Assembly: GCA_028015205.1 (NCBI GenBank)
Contig: CM051514.1
Coordinates: 37,526,150-37,590,149, forward strand
Reading direction: 5' to 3'
Origin: Mytilisepta virgata
Lineage: Eukaryota > Mollusca > Bivalvia > Mytilida > Mytilidae
DNA length: 64,000 nt
Shown here in pieces: positions 33,847 through 44,963 of this stretch. The notes under the pieces were generated by a model that was not told the DNA's origin, did no database searches, and saw nothing but the letters and a program-made list of their open reading frames with translations. Made by a program: the position numbers and the translations under genes. Position 1 is the first letter of the stretch; the number at the start of each line of letters is the position of its first letter.

Positions 33847-34603
33847 CGGAAAGCTCTTTTATGGGTCATGAGCTTTGCTCATTGGCACAACTTTAGACAA
33901 TGTGAGCACATAAATCAAAATCAGAATAAGGCATTTGATCAGCATAGTTAGCAGCGTTAAGAAATTGTTATTAAGGATTTAATAGACTGAATTTCTTCCC
34001 CTTTATTTGGGAGTTGTATTTATTAAAGCTCATCATAAAGTGTGTGCACAAAAACCTATGTAAAAGGATGTATGATGACATCTTTCTGTACTGTTAGGAT
34101 TTTGTTTTAGGCTTGTTGTCTTAATGACAAGTACACAAAAGTAGAAAAGGTAGAAGATAAATGGATTTTTTCTCTTGCATAACATAAGGGGTTGGGTTTA
34201 TTTGGATTTTACAGTTCTTCCGCTACCGTATTAAGAGACATGGAGAAATCGAACGCATCTCGCCATGAGGCTGGTTATCAAATAACGACTAACTACTCAG
34301 ACCATATGGCTGTCGAGACGTCCGATAGCACTTCGACGTAAGTTCCAATCGCAATTTTGGACAACCCGAAATGCGATTTTGTCCTTTAGTACATGGACTA
34401 CAAGTGGGCCTGTTCTATTTTATACATGAAGAAAAATCTGTATACATTTTCTACCAAATTGCGATGTATTTATTCAAACATACAAAACAATTACAATTAG
34501 AAGGCAAATAACGAATAAAGTATTTCCGATAAAATCTGCATTACAGAAACAATAATCACACACTTCATTTACAGACATTTAGAGTCATCTTTGAAAGATA
34601 TCA

Positions 34604-35140
34604 TTAAACAAGTCCGGCTTTATATGTATCGAAAACAACATCCTTCTTCTTTGGATCAGTATTTGTTAGGAACAACACGCAATCATCAATTAACTCCCTG
34701 ATTGGAACCATTCCATGAGATGGTTTAAACAGTTCAAAGGCCTTTCTGAGTAAAGCCTCATTATCGTGACCCCATACTTTGTACGCTTTCACGTAGTTGT
34801 CTATGGAAATTTCTTTGGTATGATCAGTATCCACAACAGTTATAATGTCTTCGCATAGCTTTCTCATTCTTGAGACGAATTGACTTCTATCTCGTTTGTA
34901 TTCCTCTTCCAATTCTTTGATGAATTCTTTCTCCGTGATTTTGCTTCTACCTTTCAGTATATGTTCATTCCACCATTTTTCAATTTTATCGTCTGCTTCT
35001 TTTCCTTCTAACTTTGGCAAGCCTTCAACTATTGGGAAATCCTTGAGCGTTTTCTCTACATCTTTACGCGTTACCATTCCATCATGATTGACATCAAGAG
35101 TTGTGAACCAATAAGACCATTTTTGCTTCAGGAATTCCAT
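34604..35140 (-). CDS. SCP/calexcitin-like EF-hand protein, subfamily II (second intact copy)
   Basis: This 178-residue protein is identical to the gene at 27581 over residues 1-51 and differs at 12 positions later, including Trp154 to Cys (DDCVLFL instead of DDWVLFL). All other readable copies keep Trp there. EF1 is DVNHDGMVTRKD; EF3 is DTDHTKEISIDN; EF2 and EF4 loops are degenerate as in its partner. The acceptor 'tttag' (AG at 35149-35150) is 8 nt before the ATG. The intron is 35149-36718, longer than in the partner because of the insertion at 35428-36345. A polyadenylation-type signal lies at 34469-34474. Intact frame and retained promoter argue for a working gene; the Trp loss may affect the C-terminal lobe. 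Confidence 0.88.
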   Translation of the reverse strand: MEFLKQKWSYWFTTLDVNHDGMVTRKDVEKTLKDFPIVEGLPKLEGKEADDKIEKWWNEHILKGRSKITEKEFIKELEEEYKRDRSQFVSRMRKLCEDIITVVDTDHTKEISIDNYVKAYKVWGHDNEALLRKAFELFKPSHGMVPIRELIDDCVLFLTNTDPKKKDVVFDTYKAGLV

Positions 35141-35427
35141 TTCCTTCTCTAAAATATAAATTCTTCTGAAAGAATGATGGCATAATAGACTTATTTGCTA
35201 CATAATCTGAGTCCCGTTTCACAAATATTCGTAAAATTAAAATTAGTAGTAAGTGTGGTCGGATTTTTCATGTTGGGTATCTGCGTTCTGTCGCAGAACC
35301 AGTTTTGATAGGAGTCCTACGAATGTTTGTGAAACATGAACCTGAATCGTAACACAATGTATAATAATATTGCATCAGCCAATTTCTGTTGTTTTCCATT
35401 AGTGTCTTCCAGAATCAATTACTGTTG

Positions 35428-36345
35428 TATACTAATTTTCGTGGTTTTCGTGGGTCCCAGTAAACCACAAATTTAAATATCCAACGAAAAATAATATTTT
35501 TACTTGAGCTTTAATGCACTCAAGTTTGAAACAACGGAGTTTTGATGTACCTATCCGAGACAACATTGAGCAATTGCGTTTTTACAGCATGTACTTGGAT
35601 ACTGGCATATGAATAGTCAGCTATATCCACAGAGAATACAGTGTTTCATGTAATTTTGTCTTTGAAAGTGATTTCCATTGTCCATAAAGTAGAAAATAAA
35701 ACTGTATATTACATTTATAATTGATCAAACAACGTTCAAACAACGTTCGTTAAAAATATTTAGACTGTGTAGATTGTCGCGGAATTTACTTCGGTTTTTT
35801 TTTTTTAATTCAAACATTCAAGAAAAATATTAATCCTAAGTAGGCCTAAACAATAAGACTTTCTCACAAATTACAGTAATAACATCTTGTAAAAAGATAA
35901 TAAAGCAGAAATTATTGAAATTATCGTAATCGGATTAAAAATAAAGATGTATATGCCCCGAGGTATTTGGTTACAAGTGATTGCAATTTTGTCAATATAT
36001 ATTTCACACCAGATTAACCTAACAAGTAAATAATTACAGATTTTGTTAATGTTGTTAAATTCGTGACAAGCTTTATTCCGTTCAAAATGTGAATAATCTG
36101 TTTGTTAGACTTTTTTATAAGCGCTTAAAATCAGTACTTTACTGTACAATATCAACGTCTGATCGGCACATTTTGTCGCATGTTGATATCTGATGTGCCA
36201 AGCCACAAATTTTAGTATTTATACAACTGTTTATATATTTTTTTCTAAGCCAGCAGTCCACGAATTTACGTATTCCACGAAATGCCTTTTTTTCTCTATC
36301 CACGAAAATAAATGAATCCACAGTATATGTTATCTAACGGTTATT
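35428..36345. mobile_element. Non-autonomous element-like insertion in the gene 34604 intron
   Basis: This stretch is absent from the unit 1 intron. Its left end holds 'tactaattttcgtggtttt', and its right end the inverted 'ccacgaaaataaatgaatcc', related to a terminal sequence frequent in bivalve repeats. Positions 35675-35730 duplicate intron sequence that recurs at 36499-36553, so the insertion is composite. No transposase ORF. Confidence 0.5.
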
Positions 36346-36718
36346 ATGTATATTCATTATTTTTGAAAATATTTCCGTTTGAACCCCCCGAATAAAGAAA
36401 GGATTTACATGAAAGGAGGGAAATGGAAATTGAAGTCTTACCGTCTATTACAAGTATGTTGTGGACGTTATAAACTAATTGCATAATATGTATGATTTCC
36501 ATTGTCCATAAAGTAGAAAATAAAACTGTATATTACATTTATAATTGATCCAAAATGTAAGACGAGGGAGCTTTTTGTTTCTTTCAGAAACTAGCAATAT
36601 TGCTAACCTATGTAGTCAAAGAACTGTTAGCTAAAGGAGCGAGTGCCAGTATTTTAAGTTTAATTTTACTGGAAAAGTGAACCAAAAAGGACATCAGAAA
36701 AACGAAATGTTTACTTAC

Positions 36719-36810
36719 CCAATGGCTAATGAATCTGTAAATGACAGAATGTATTTCATTAAAATTGTGGTGCACATATAAACACCACATATTTATATAA
36801 CTTTGATGGA
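36719..36810 (-). promoter_or_regulatory. Promoter and non-coding exon 1 of the gene at 34604
   Basis: The - strand has TATATAAAT at 36791-36799 and an exon ending CATTGG|GTAAGT at 36719/36718. An insertion of about 13 bp ('aacaccacatat' region, 36781-36792) has pushed the TATA box away from exon 1 relative to the other two copies, so the start site may have moved. A second TATA-like 'atataaac' on the other strand lies inside the insertion. Confidence 0.6.
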
Positions 36811-37569
36811 GGTTTGTTTTCAAATATAGGTCAAGACTGAGAGTTCAACTTTGAGTTTTTTGCTCATAATTATGCAAATCTAGCAAAAACGCCAAGGCCT
36901 TTACTTGTTTTAAACAAAAAGACGTAAATGACACTTAAAGAATACTTAGATATGAACAGATATACTTATATATGCATTATGTGCACGTACTCCTCGGTTT
37001 CACCTTATCAAGGTAATATATGTCATTTTATAAATTGCTGAGTTTGCAGATTGCTCATATAATTACCTTTAGTGTATTTTCCCACCGCACACTTTCTAAC
37101 CAATTACTCTTTAACATATGGAACAATTACGTATAGCTTCATTTAACTCTCAATTTAATATTTTCTTTTAATGACAATGAACATGTCCTAATGTTTTCTT
37201 GGATATTGAATATGTAATTTGTTTTATACACCAGAGAGTCAGGAGAGACAAAAGGGAGATTTTGGTACCCATTAAACCACTGCTCAGGCAAACTATACTG
37301 ATATTCTGCTGTTTCGATGTTTGCATTTTGCAATTTTATTGTTATTTTCTGTCTGAAAGTCTTACGATTAGATGTCATTGATTGGTTTGTTTTTCACTCC
37401 TGATTTTTCCTGTTATGCATTTTGTTAGTTTTATTAATCATATGAAGGCTGTATGTTTTATGTCCAGATTGCAACCAAGCCTTCAAATTTTCAACATGAT
37501 TGCAGTTGAAACAGAAAACGATCCAACACATTTGAAAATTTCATATTTCTCTTGTTATCATGAATAAAC

Positions 37570-38660
37570 CTTTTACTGATTTTAACAACCTCCTTAACAC
37601 AAATATGCATTAATAATGAATGACAAGGGAAAGAGGAGACTTGGGCATTTTTAAATTACAAGACCTTTTAAATCAAAAGTCTATACGAGATTATTGACTG
37701 CCCTTTAATTAGAAAGACTAGTTTATTCTTTTATCATAAAATATTGTCTGGTTTATAATTTGAACTTTGCAATAGAAATGTAATTGGATATTTTATTTAA
37801 TGTATCAGCACGCTTTCAAAATACGTTGTATGGCATTGGTATTTTATTTTGTTTAACAATATATTAATTTCTACCTTTTTTATTGCTTTTTATTAAGGTT
37901 GAAGAAAATGTTGAAGTGGAGTAAGGGCCCTTGGCGCATTCAGTTCTGAAATAGAAATACTTTCCTAGCTTATAAATCTTTTCTGATACTACGAGTATAT
38001 AATAAGTAAATGAACTAAATCTTAACAAGGTTCAATATTTCCCTAATTAATTGCAGTAGCAATTTTATTACAAAAATCCGGATTATGGAACGAAATACAC
38101 AGACTATCTCTTGTTTTGTAGTGTTTGTCAGTGGATTTGTAAGTTGGTGGGGCAGGCCCAAAGCATCTGATGTCACTCCTGGTATTTAATGGGAGTTTGC
38201 ATTGTTAGTTCTTTAGCTTCTTGTTTTAAGTTTGTTTAGTTTATTATATTTTTTTCTATTCTTTTAGTTATTTGTGTATATTTGCGATAATTGCCTGTTG
38301 TCTTGCATTCTCATGGGGTTGCCTTTTTGCCTTTGGATTTAGATCTTATGGACTTGTTCCACTGTTTTGTTGGTTCTGTATTTTTTTCCGATATTTAAAT
38401 GGCCTTGAAAGATTGTTGTGTATATTATTGTACAGGTGTTCTATTAATGTTTTGACTATATAATCATTGTAATAATCTAATAACAGATAATTGTTCTTGT
38501 GTTTGATTTGTGTCAGCGATGACCTTCAGGACTACACAGTGACCACATATCTTATGAATGTTTTGCTATATATTGTAGTAGTATACTTTATGCATGTTCA
38601 CATGGAATGTTGTTCATTCAAGATTTCGTTGATTTACTTTTAAATATGACATTTTGAATG
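37570..38660. repeat. Duplicated block III upstream region
   Basis: This is the third copy of the subfamily I upstream region. It begins 'aacctccttaacacaaat', then 'gggcat..ttaaattacaag', and later 'tgatgtcactcctggtat' and 'ctacacagtgaccacatat'. It is more diverged than blocks I and II. It carries the reverse-oriented dispersed repeat at about 38110-38230. Homology fades at 38660, before any promoter equivalent. Confidence 0.65.
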
Positions 38661-40618
38661 TATACCAGAAAATCACCTCCTCATGCCCAAAAAGCTTTAA
38701 AACAAATTAAATACATAAAAAATGACACTGCTTTAATCATACGTTGTTTTTAATATACGTATAACAAAATTACCTCCTTCATAAGGTAAAATTGATTTAG
38801 CAAAGTTAAGAGCCTCACTTCAATAGATAATAATAACAGTTCAAAAGGAAAGTAGATTTTAGTCCATACATTTGATTAAATAAACACTTCTGTCTTTCGT
38901 ATACTCTTGTTTTTCAGGCCACGCTATAGGTACAATTGAACCTTGCTTGCTACTTTCAATTAAAAGACATTTTCCATTTTCTGAAGGTTTTTATATGTAT
39001 GACCTTGAAACCAAAGATAATCATAAGTTCTTAATAATTCAGAAATGATGATTGTAAAGATAGTCATTCTCATTGTTTTCCTCTCGATCAATGAAAAAAC
39101 AGTTGCAAATAAATCAAGTCGCTGTATCACTACTTTTGATAAATGGAACTGACTTAACTGTGATTTTTGTCTTTGTCACGACTGAAAGAGGAGGCCATCT
39201 GCCTGTCATTTGATTGTCCACTTGCTACATGGAAAACATGTCCCGAAGGAACGAAACGCGTTTGACAGGAAGGAATGTGTTGTCCGCAGTATAGTTATAC
39301 GGGTTATCTTCCTTGAATATGTGTCTGGCTAATGCAAATATATATACGTAAATTGTCTTAAAAAACTTCGGACATTTTCTGTGAACATTCAATATGGACA
39401 TGAAGGAAAACTGGTTAAAACAGACATTATCACATTGATCAAATATAAAATCAATAGTATTAAAATGAAAAAATTTAACAGGTTAATAATTTGCATATTG
39501 TTTCAACATAATCACATAACATGAAAATTTTAATTACATGCTTTTATTTTACAATAAAACTTATAATAACCGATTGTAAATAAACTAATTATATATCCAT
39601 ATTTTAATAATTGTCACAGGATTCTGTTACGCACGTCTCTAAAACGAACACCAATTGAATTCCTCCCCCCCCCCCCCCCCCCCAAAACAAAATCCTCTAA
39701 GCCCTGTAACATGTCAAACAGGAATGCGTTACTGAAGACCTCTTATCATAATTTACATTAGTTTACATGTTGTGACCATTTGAAATTGTCTTTTTTTCAA
39801 TTTTCCCATAGACTTCTATAGAAAATCCCACCCTCTTTTGACCCCCCCCCCCCAAAAAAAAACTTTTTCTTCCACATATTGCAAAACTTAAACGCTTAGG
39901 ATAATCTAGAAACATAGGCCTACCATACAGTAAAGTACCGTAGAATTGCACTAACGGTTTCAGAGATATACTCTGGACAAGTGCAGCTGCGAGGAAGAAG
40001 CGGAAGAAAATAATAATAATAAGAATGTAATTAACCCAAATCTAAAAGTTGATGGTTGAAACAGATTCTATAGGTAACCTATTCTTCCTCTTCTTAAACA
40101 TGATTCCTGGTTGAAAATATGAAGGTCGAAAACCAGTGGTAAGTGCAGATTCTAGAAGTATCAGTAAATTTCCCCGTCCGAAATTTACAGTGTGTCTGAC
40201 GACCTTGGCTTCACCCAATTCTGTAAAAGACCATTTGACATTACAGAATCACAGACTAGACGTTTCACGTTCACTGTTAAACTTTTCTGTTGACAACTTG
40301 GTAAGTTGGTGAATACTTTCCATTAACATGGATACATGTAATTGTAATTTTCTTTGTTTGTTAAAAACTTTTAAATTTGAACTATGCAAATTGAGACAAA
40401 AAGTTGGTGGAATGGCCCTAAAATCTTTATAAAGTATGAGTGGATAATCTTATAACACATCCTATTTGGTCAATTGGAATGAGACTTTGATCCCTTTCTG
40501 CATGGCAGATTTGTTCAGTAGAATTTGTGTTCTTGTGGTATCCGTCTTCATTATGAAGACTTGCTCTATCAGTATATATACTGGATACCTTTGAAGTAAA
40601 TAACTGTGTTCAACAATT
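38661..40618. other. No gene; homopolymer tracts
   Basis: AT-rich sequence between the block III upstream region and the subfamily I relic. It has a C19 run at 39665-39683 followed by A-rich sequence, and a C run of 12-13 with A-run at about 39841-39860. Such runs are error-prone. No supported ORF. Confidence 0.5.
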
Positions 40619-40810
40619 GAGGTTTTTAACATGTGAAGATCCATCAAAAATCAGACGTTCTAGAAGTATATAAAGCTGCATACCTTTAAAGTAAACAATT
40701 GATATTAATTCCGTCTGTGGCCCTGGTCATAATAGATGATTCGCTGTTTACTCTTGCCTCTACGTTTATGTATATCTTGTTTTACTTTTATGTGTCTGTA
40801 CACCTCACTT
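40619..40810 (+). pseudogene. Subfamily I SCP 3'-end relic
   Basis: 'aggtttttaacatgtgaaga', 'catcaaaaatcagacgt' and 'tatataaagctgcatacct', then TAA and 'agtaaacaattgatatt', match the last 25 codons and 3' flank of the copies at 4091 and 18553. The frame is broken. A second, shorter echo of the 3' end precedes it at 40567-40620. Further 3'-flank pieces occur at about 41365-41425 and 42020-42190, separated by unrelated sequence. No 5' part is recognisable. Confidence 0.7.
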
Positions 40811-42400
40811 CATAAAATGGATTTTTCGCATTTTGAAAGTCTAAACGTTAGTATTATTAGATAATCTTTTGTTTGTTAATTAACCCTATCGAGTCGTCAA
40901 GAAAACATAAAAATTGTAAAGTTGATTATAAAAGTTTTGTTTGTATTCCTCACAAGTGATTCCAAATGGGGAATTTCCAATAGCAAAATTAATGTACTTG
41001 AAAATTTTAAAAATTAATAATTTGAATTTATCAATTCAGACCTATCCTAAAATCTGTACAACTGATATTGTATATATTTTAAATGCACTTTGTGCAAATT
41101 TCATGCATCTCGGGATTGTAATACTTAATTTTATAAAAATCTCATAGTAAGAGTTATCTTCCTTTTACAATGAAAATTCTTTAGCCAGATTTTTGTTGTT
41201 TCTCTGGAAGACATGATTGAAGAAAATTAGGTAAGTTCAATTGTTTCAGTTACGACTTAGCTCATTGCATCTTTCAACCAAGTGACTAGACAATTCAGGT
41301 TGATTAAAGTATTAAAATTCTGAAAAATCCTTTTTATGAACTGAGGTGTCCAGACAGTACATTCGTTGTTTACCTCTGCAATTACATATTTATTTCGTAC
41401 TGACTGGCTGAAAGAGATAATGGTCAGCTCGACTGTTTTTCATTGTGTATATAGTGGTGGCATGGGTTTTCGATCAACTAGCGTATGTATTTCATTCTGA
41501 TCTTTCAGATACATCAATAAAATTTATCTTTTATCCAGTCATTTTCTTCAAATCTCCCAAAATAAAATTACAATTAAAACCTGTCACATCGGTAGCTCTT
41601 TTATTTGTACATGCCGGTTGAATGACCTTGCTCTATTTACTCCAGATATTTGACAGACGTGTGTTTTCGATCACCACAGACATTTTTAGACGCACCTTCA
41701 TTGGTTAATAGATCACGTGGTCAAATATTAAACACCACCGTCTACTGTTTTTGGCCTCTATTGTATTTTATTTGACTTAAAAACAAAGATGAGACATGGT
41801 TTTAAGAAAACTGGCGCTTTGTATCATCAAAGAAAGATAAATAAAGGTCTTGCTTGTCTTGGGATCATATTCCACAAACTTTTGTGCTCAATCGAAAAAA
41901 CGTGAATCCTTTGTTTGTAAATATATGCTAATTATCTTAAATCTCGTGCAAGCGCGCGATTCTTCAGGTTATAAATAGCCTATCGAAAACAGATGCCTAT
42001 TGAAATATCCTGCCAAGACCATACTGGTGGTTTCTTTAAAATAAACAGTTATTGACTTTTGAGTATATTGGTATGTTGTGATATTGGCCGAAAGAAAGAA
42101 ACAAAAACCTGTAGTTGCGCCTCACAAAAACAGAATTGTATAGTTCTAACATCTTTATAATTAACTACCTGTATTATATAATAACAGAAAAATAATTGAT
42201 TTATTATGTGCCTCATATATTATTTTTAAAGTTTGTATACGATGCCACTACATTTGCATTGCAGCAAATTAAGTTAAATACATATTTCATGGTATGAGCT
42301 TTCAATGTCTGATAATGGTATTAAAAAAATACAAATCAGATTCACAACTATTTGCGTAATTTAGCTGGAAAATGTTAGTAGTCTCTATCATAAAGCCAAA
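40811..42400. other. Scattered pieces of subfamily I 3' flank with insertions
   Basis: Segments near 41365-41425 ('cctctgcaattacatatttat', compared with 'cctctacaagtacctatgtat') and 42020-42190 ('ggtggtttctttaaaataaac', 'gtatgttgtgatattgg', 'taattaactacctgta') align in order with 4760-5080. The intervening DNA is unassigned. This shows that block III once extended through a full gene. Confidence 0.5.
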
Positions 42401-43480
42401 ATTGCTGTTCTTACTCTTGAGCGTCTTAAGAACCACTATTACACCAGTAAGAAGTATAAAGACTACCTAACAAAGAATTTGCTTTACCTGTTCAAAAAGT
42501 CTAATAATAAATACATGAACATATAGATACAGATTCTCTTCAGAAACATCTTCACACTCTTAGAAATAAAATAACCAGTGCCTACCGACAACAAGGTATT
42601 TCAATAAACCGATTAAATCAGAAGATGAAAAGGCAGCAAGGTACAATCGCCAGATTAAAATCAATTATCAGAAGGCTTAAACTAGATAAGAGCAAAGTGA
42701 AAAAGGACAAGAAATCTACTCAATGCAATACTATGTTGAAAATTGTAAATGAATTGGAAATTAAATTCATACAAGATGAGTTCGAAGAACAAACAAACAA
42801 TGTCGATGAGAATAAAAAGGATTCAAAAGGCAACATTGAGACTACCTTACTCAAAACTATGCTCACTGCAAACCTTATACTCCAGATATGAGACAAATAT
42901 ACTACTATGAGAAGTCACAATGTCGGAGTTGAACATATAGCATTATTAAATTTATGTTAGACATTAGAAATTTTGAATGAAGACCAACCTTGTACAAGCA
43001 ATATACTTTCCTTTGATACAGAAATGGGCATATCGTCTAGGGAACAAATTTTAGAAAAATGTAGCCAGTGTGATAATCTAATTATGTACAGGAATGGCAC
43101 TACCAAAATAGGAACATGGGGCTCTCTTCCCATACAATAGGTTAGCGCGAGGTCACCAATGGGCGTGCTGCGACCTATGTAGACACCACTAAAGCCATTT
43201 TACATGATGTACAGGGCAATAACACGCCGTATATAATGTCCAAAGTACAAAAATTCATGACAGATCGAAGTGCTACAGAGGTACAACCAAATAAATTCTT
43301 CAGGATCACTCAAATACATGAATACAACCATACAAATAATGTGCTGTTCATCCCCTATTACAATTTTGGAAGTTTTTCAGATTTATATCTAAATTATTTT
43401 ATAAAGATGGATCTAAATAAATGTATAACATGTAGAAAATGTAAGAGGAAATAGGTTAAAACGTTTTTCTATAATGCTGC
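42400..43480 (+). other. Decayed coding remnant of an unknown element
   Basis: Joined by eye, the frames read VLTLERLKNHYYTSKKYKD, then a basic, coil-forming stretch (42625-42891, 88 residues, KMKRQQGTIARLKSIIRRLKL type), then EILNEDQPCTSN. Stops interrupt every few dozen codons. A tail near 43236-43454 ends in CITCRKCKRK. The text DRSATEVQPNKFFRITQIH recurs in worn form near 43820-43880. It looks like an old transposable-element ORF, family unknown. Confidence 0.4.
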
Positions 43481-43529
43481 TGGAAAATTCTTTCTCGAAT
43501 ATCATCTATTAACTTATCTAAAGGAGTCA

Positions 43530-43740
43530 TTGTTGAATTTTGGCTTCCTATTTCGGTATTTTTGGTTGAGTAATTCTTGTTTAATATAAGTTTGGTTTTT
43601 GGTCTTCCAAATGTTTCGGTTTTAATGCCGCTGATGAGGTAACTCCTTGAAATGGGTCGTATACAGCATAGTATAAATTTACTATATCTAATATTAGTAT
43701 CTTTGGATTGTTATTTTTGAACCAGTTGAATTTTACTGAG
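43530..43740 (-). repeat. Reverse copy of the 'acaatccaaagatacta' repeat
   Basis: This is the reverse complement of the repeats at 32925-33510, with 'aactccttgaaatg', 'catagtataaatttacta' and 'agtatctttggattgtt'. It lies in the decayed-element zone. Confidence 0.6.
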
Positions 43741-44648
43741 ACATTTATTGTTGAATGCCTGGAGAACAAAACCATACTTTCACTTTGTCAGGCTTTAGGA
43801 ATGGTATAAAAAAATTAATGACAGATCGAAGTGCAACAGAAAAAAAATTTTTTTTAGGATCACTCAAATACATGTGTTCGATCATATAAATCAGCTGAAT
43901 CGCCGCGTTAAAGTTTCCCGCCTCCACCCGTATATCCAATGTCAAAATTTCAAGGGGAGTAGCTCTAGTTTCAGCGCGGTGTCGCTGCCATCGCATATGT
44001 CGTCAAACATTGTTTACAATTTGTGCACGGGAATTTACAAGGATTTTCGCTGTGTACCAGTTTTATGTGCAAATAATACAGGTGAAGCAAATATTTAATG
44101 ATGTTCCAACGTAACTGAGCCATCTATACGTCTTCTAACAACGGAATTTAGAGATAAGAAGGTGTGTAAGTTGACTTTAGTTTGCATGTAAAAATATGGC
44201 GGGTGAACCCACAATGCCGAAAATAACTGACACACTTCCATCCCATTGGTTCCTTTGTCAAAAAATTCCAAAAATTAGCATAATTACCCATCGGTCTTCG
44301 CAACTTTTGCAACCAAGGCTGGGGCATATGCCTTTCCTTTTCAAGCCATTTTCTAATCAGCACTGGTCATCGGTCAGAGAAGACACGCATATAAATCATA
44401 TATTCAAATCAATTTTATACTTATATCCTTCTATTTAGTTTAAAATATGTAAACATTGGTTTAATAAGATTTTGGGGGTTACTTATTACTTGTTATTAAC
44501 CACAGCATACGTTTAAAACATTTCTTTGTAGTTGTGTTTGAGAACACACTCCCACTATTTGTATATGTCTATGTGTAATTTTTTTCCTAGTTTAGCACTA
44601 TATCAGAGGAAGTCATCATGTAATTGACGCAGATACATAACGCTCAGA
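43741..44648. other. Unassigned, locally GC-richer segment
   Basis: Positions 43895-44020 and 44190-44390 are less AT-rich than their surroundings, and short ORFs lie on both strands, but none has recognisable motifs or extends beyond 104 residues. It may be a degraded gene or element. Nothing firmer can be said. Confidence 0.3.
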
Positions 44649-44963
44649 GTGAGCAGGCCCCTTGCCTGTCCCCTTTTATCAATAGTGTTGCCATTGTCCA
44701 CAGCCCCTGTTGCCTGTGCATGTATTTTAGATTTGACATGTGGTTCAGGGTGTAAATGTACAAATTGCTTGAACTTGCCTTTCAACTCCAAAACTAATTT
44801 GGAATTTCATGATTTGTCTATTTCAGATGAGATTTCTGAAGATGAGCTAAGTGATGAGGAGATACAGCTCGAAGAAGTTAATGATAGTTTAGATTTGTTT
44901 TCAGAGCACGAATCAGAGATTATGTATGGTTTTGATGAGGATTTTTTAGAAGACCTGATTTGA
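44649..44963 (+). CDS. Hypothetical Cys-rich/acidic ORF, possibly an element fragment
   Basis: 104 residues. A Cys-rich part (CACILDLTCGSGCKCTNC, about residues 23-40) is followed by a strongly acidic tail (EISEDELSDEEIQLEE and more). The Cys spacing suggests a small metal-binding knuckle. The acidic C-terminus is reminiscent of the ends of uncharacterised proteins encoded by invertebrate elements, but I do not recognise the family. No conserved partner is seen nearby, and the start may not be real because the frame could enter from an upstream exon. Confidence 0.3.
   Translation: MSRPLACPLLSIVLPLSTAPVACACILDLTCGSGCKCTNCLNLPFNSKTNLEFHDLSISDEISEDELSDEEIQLEEVNDSLDLFSEHESEIMYGFDEDFLEDLI

Larger units (their letters stand above)
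30294..37651. repeat. Tandem segmental duplication, unit 2 (~7.4 kb)
   Basis: The order of elements is the same as in unit 1: retroelement remnant, dispersed repeat, palindromic element, subfamily II gene (34604), promoter and upstream segment. Unit 2 lacks the unit 1 insertion, has lost about 330 bp of the RT remnant, and has gained 35428-36345 and an extra copy of the 32925-33510 repeat. Its right edge coincides with the start of the third block I region. Confidence 0.8.

Noticed and set aside
34896..35087. A + strand ORF of 63 residues over the gene at 34604
   Set aside because: It is antisense to a clear EF-hand coding exon.
39763..39951. A 62-residue - strand ORF beside C-runs
   Set aside because: Its frame depends on homopolymer lengths and it has no recognisable features.
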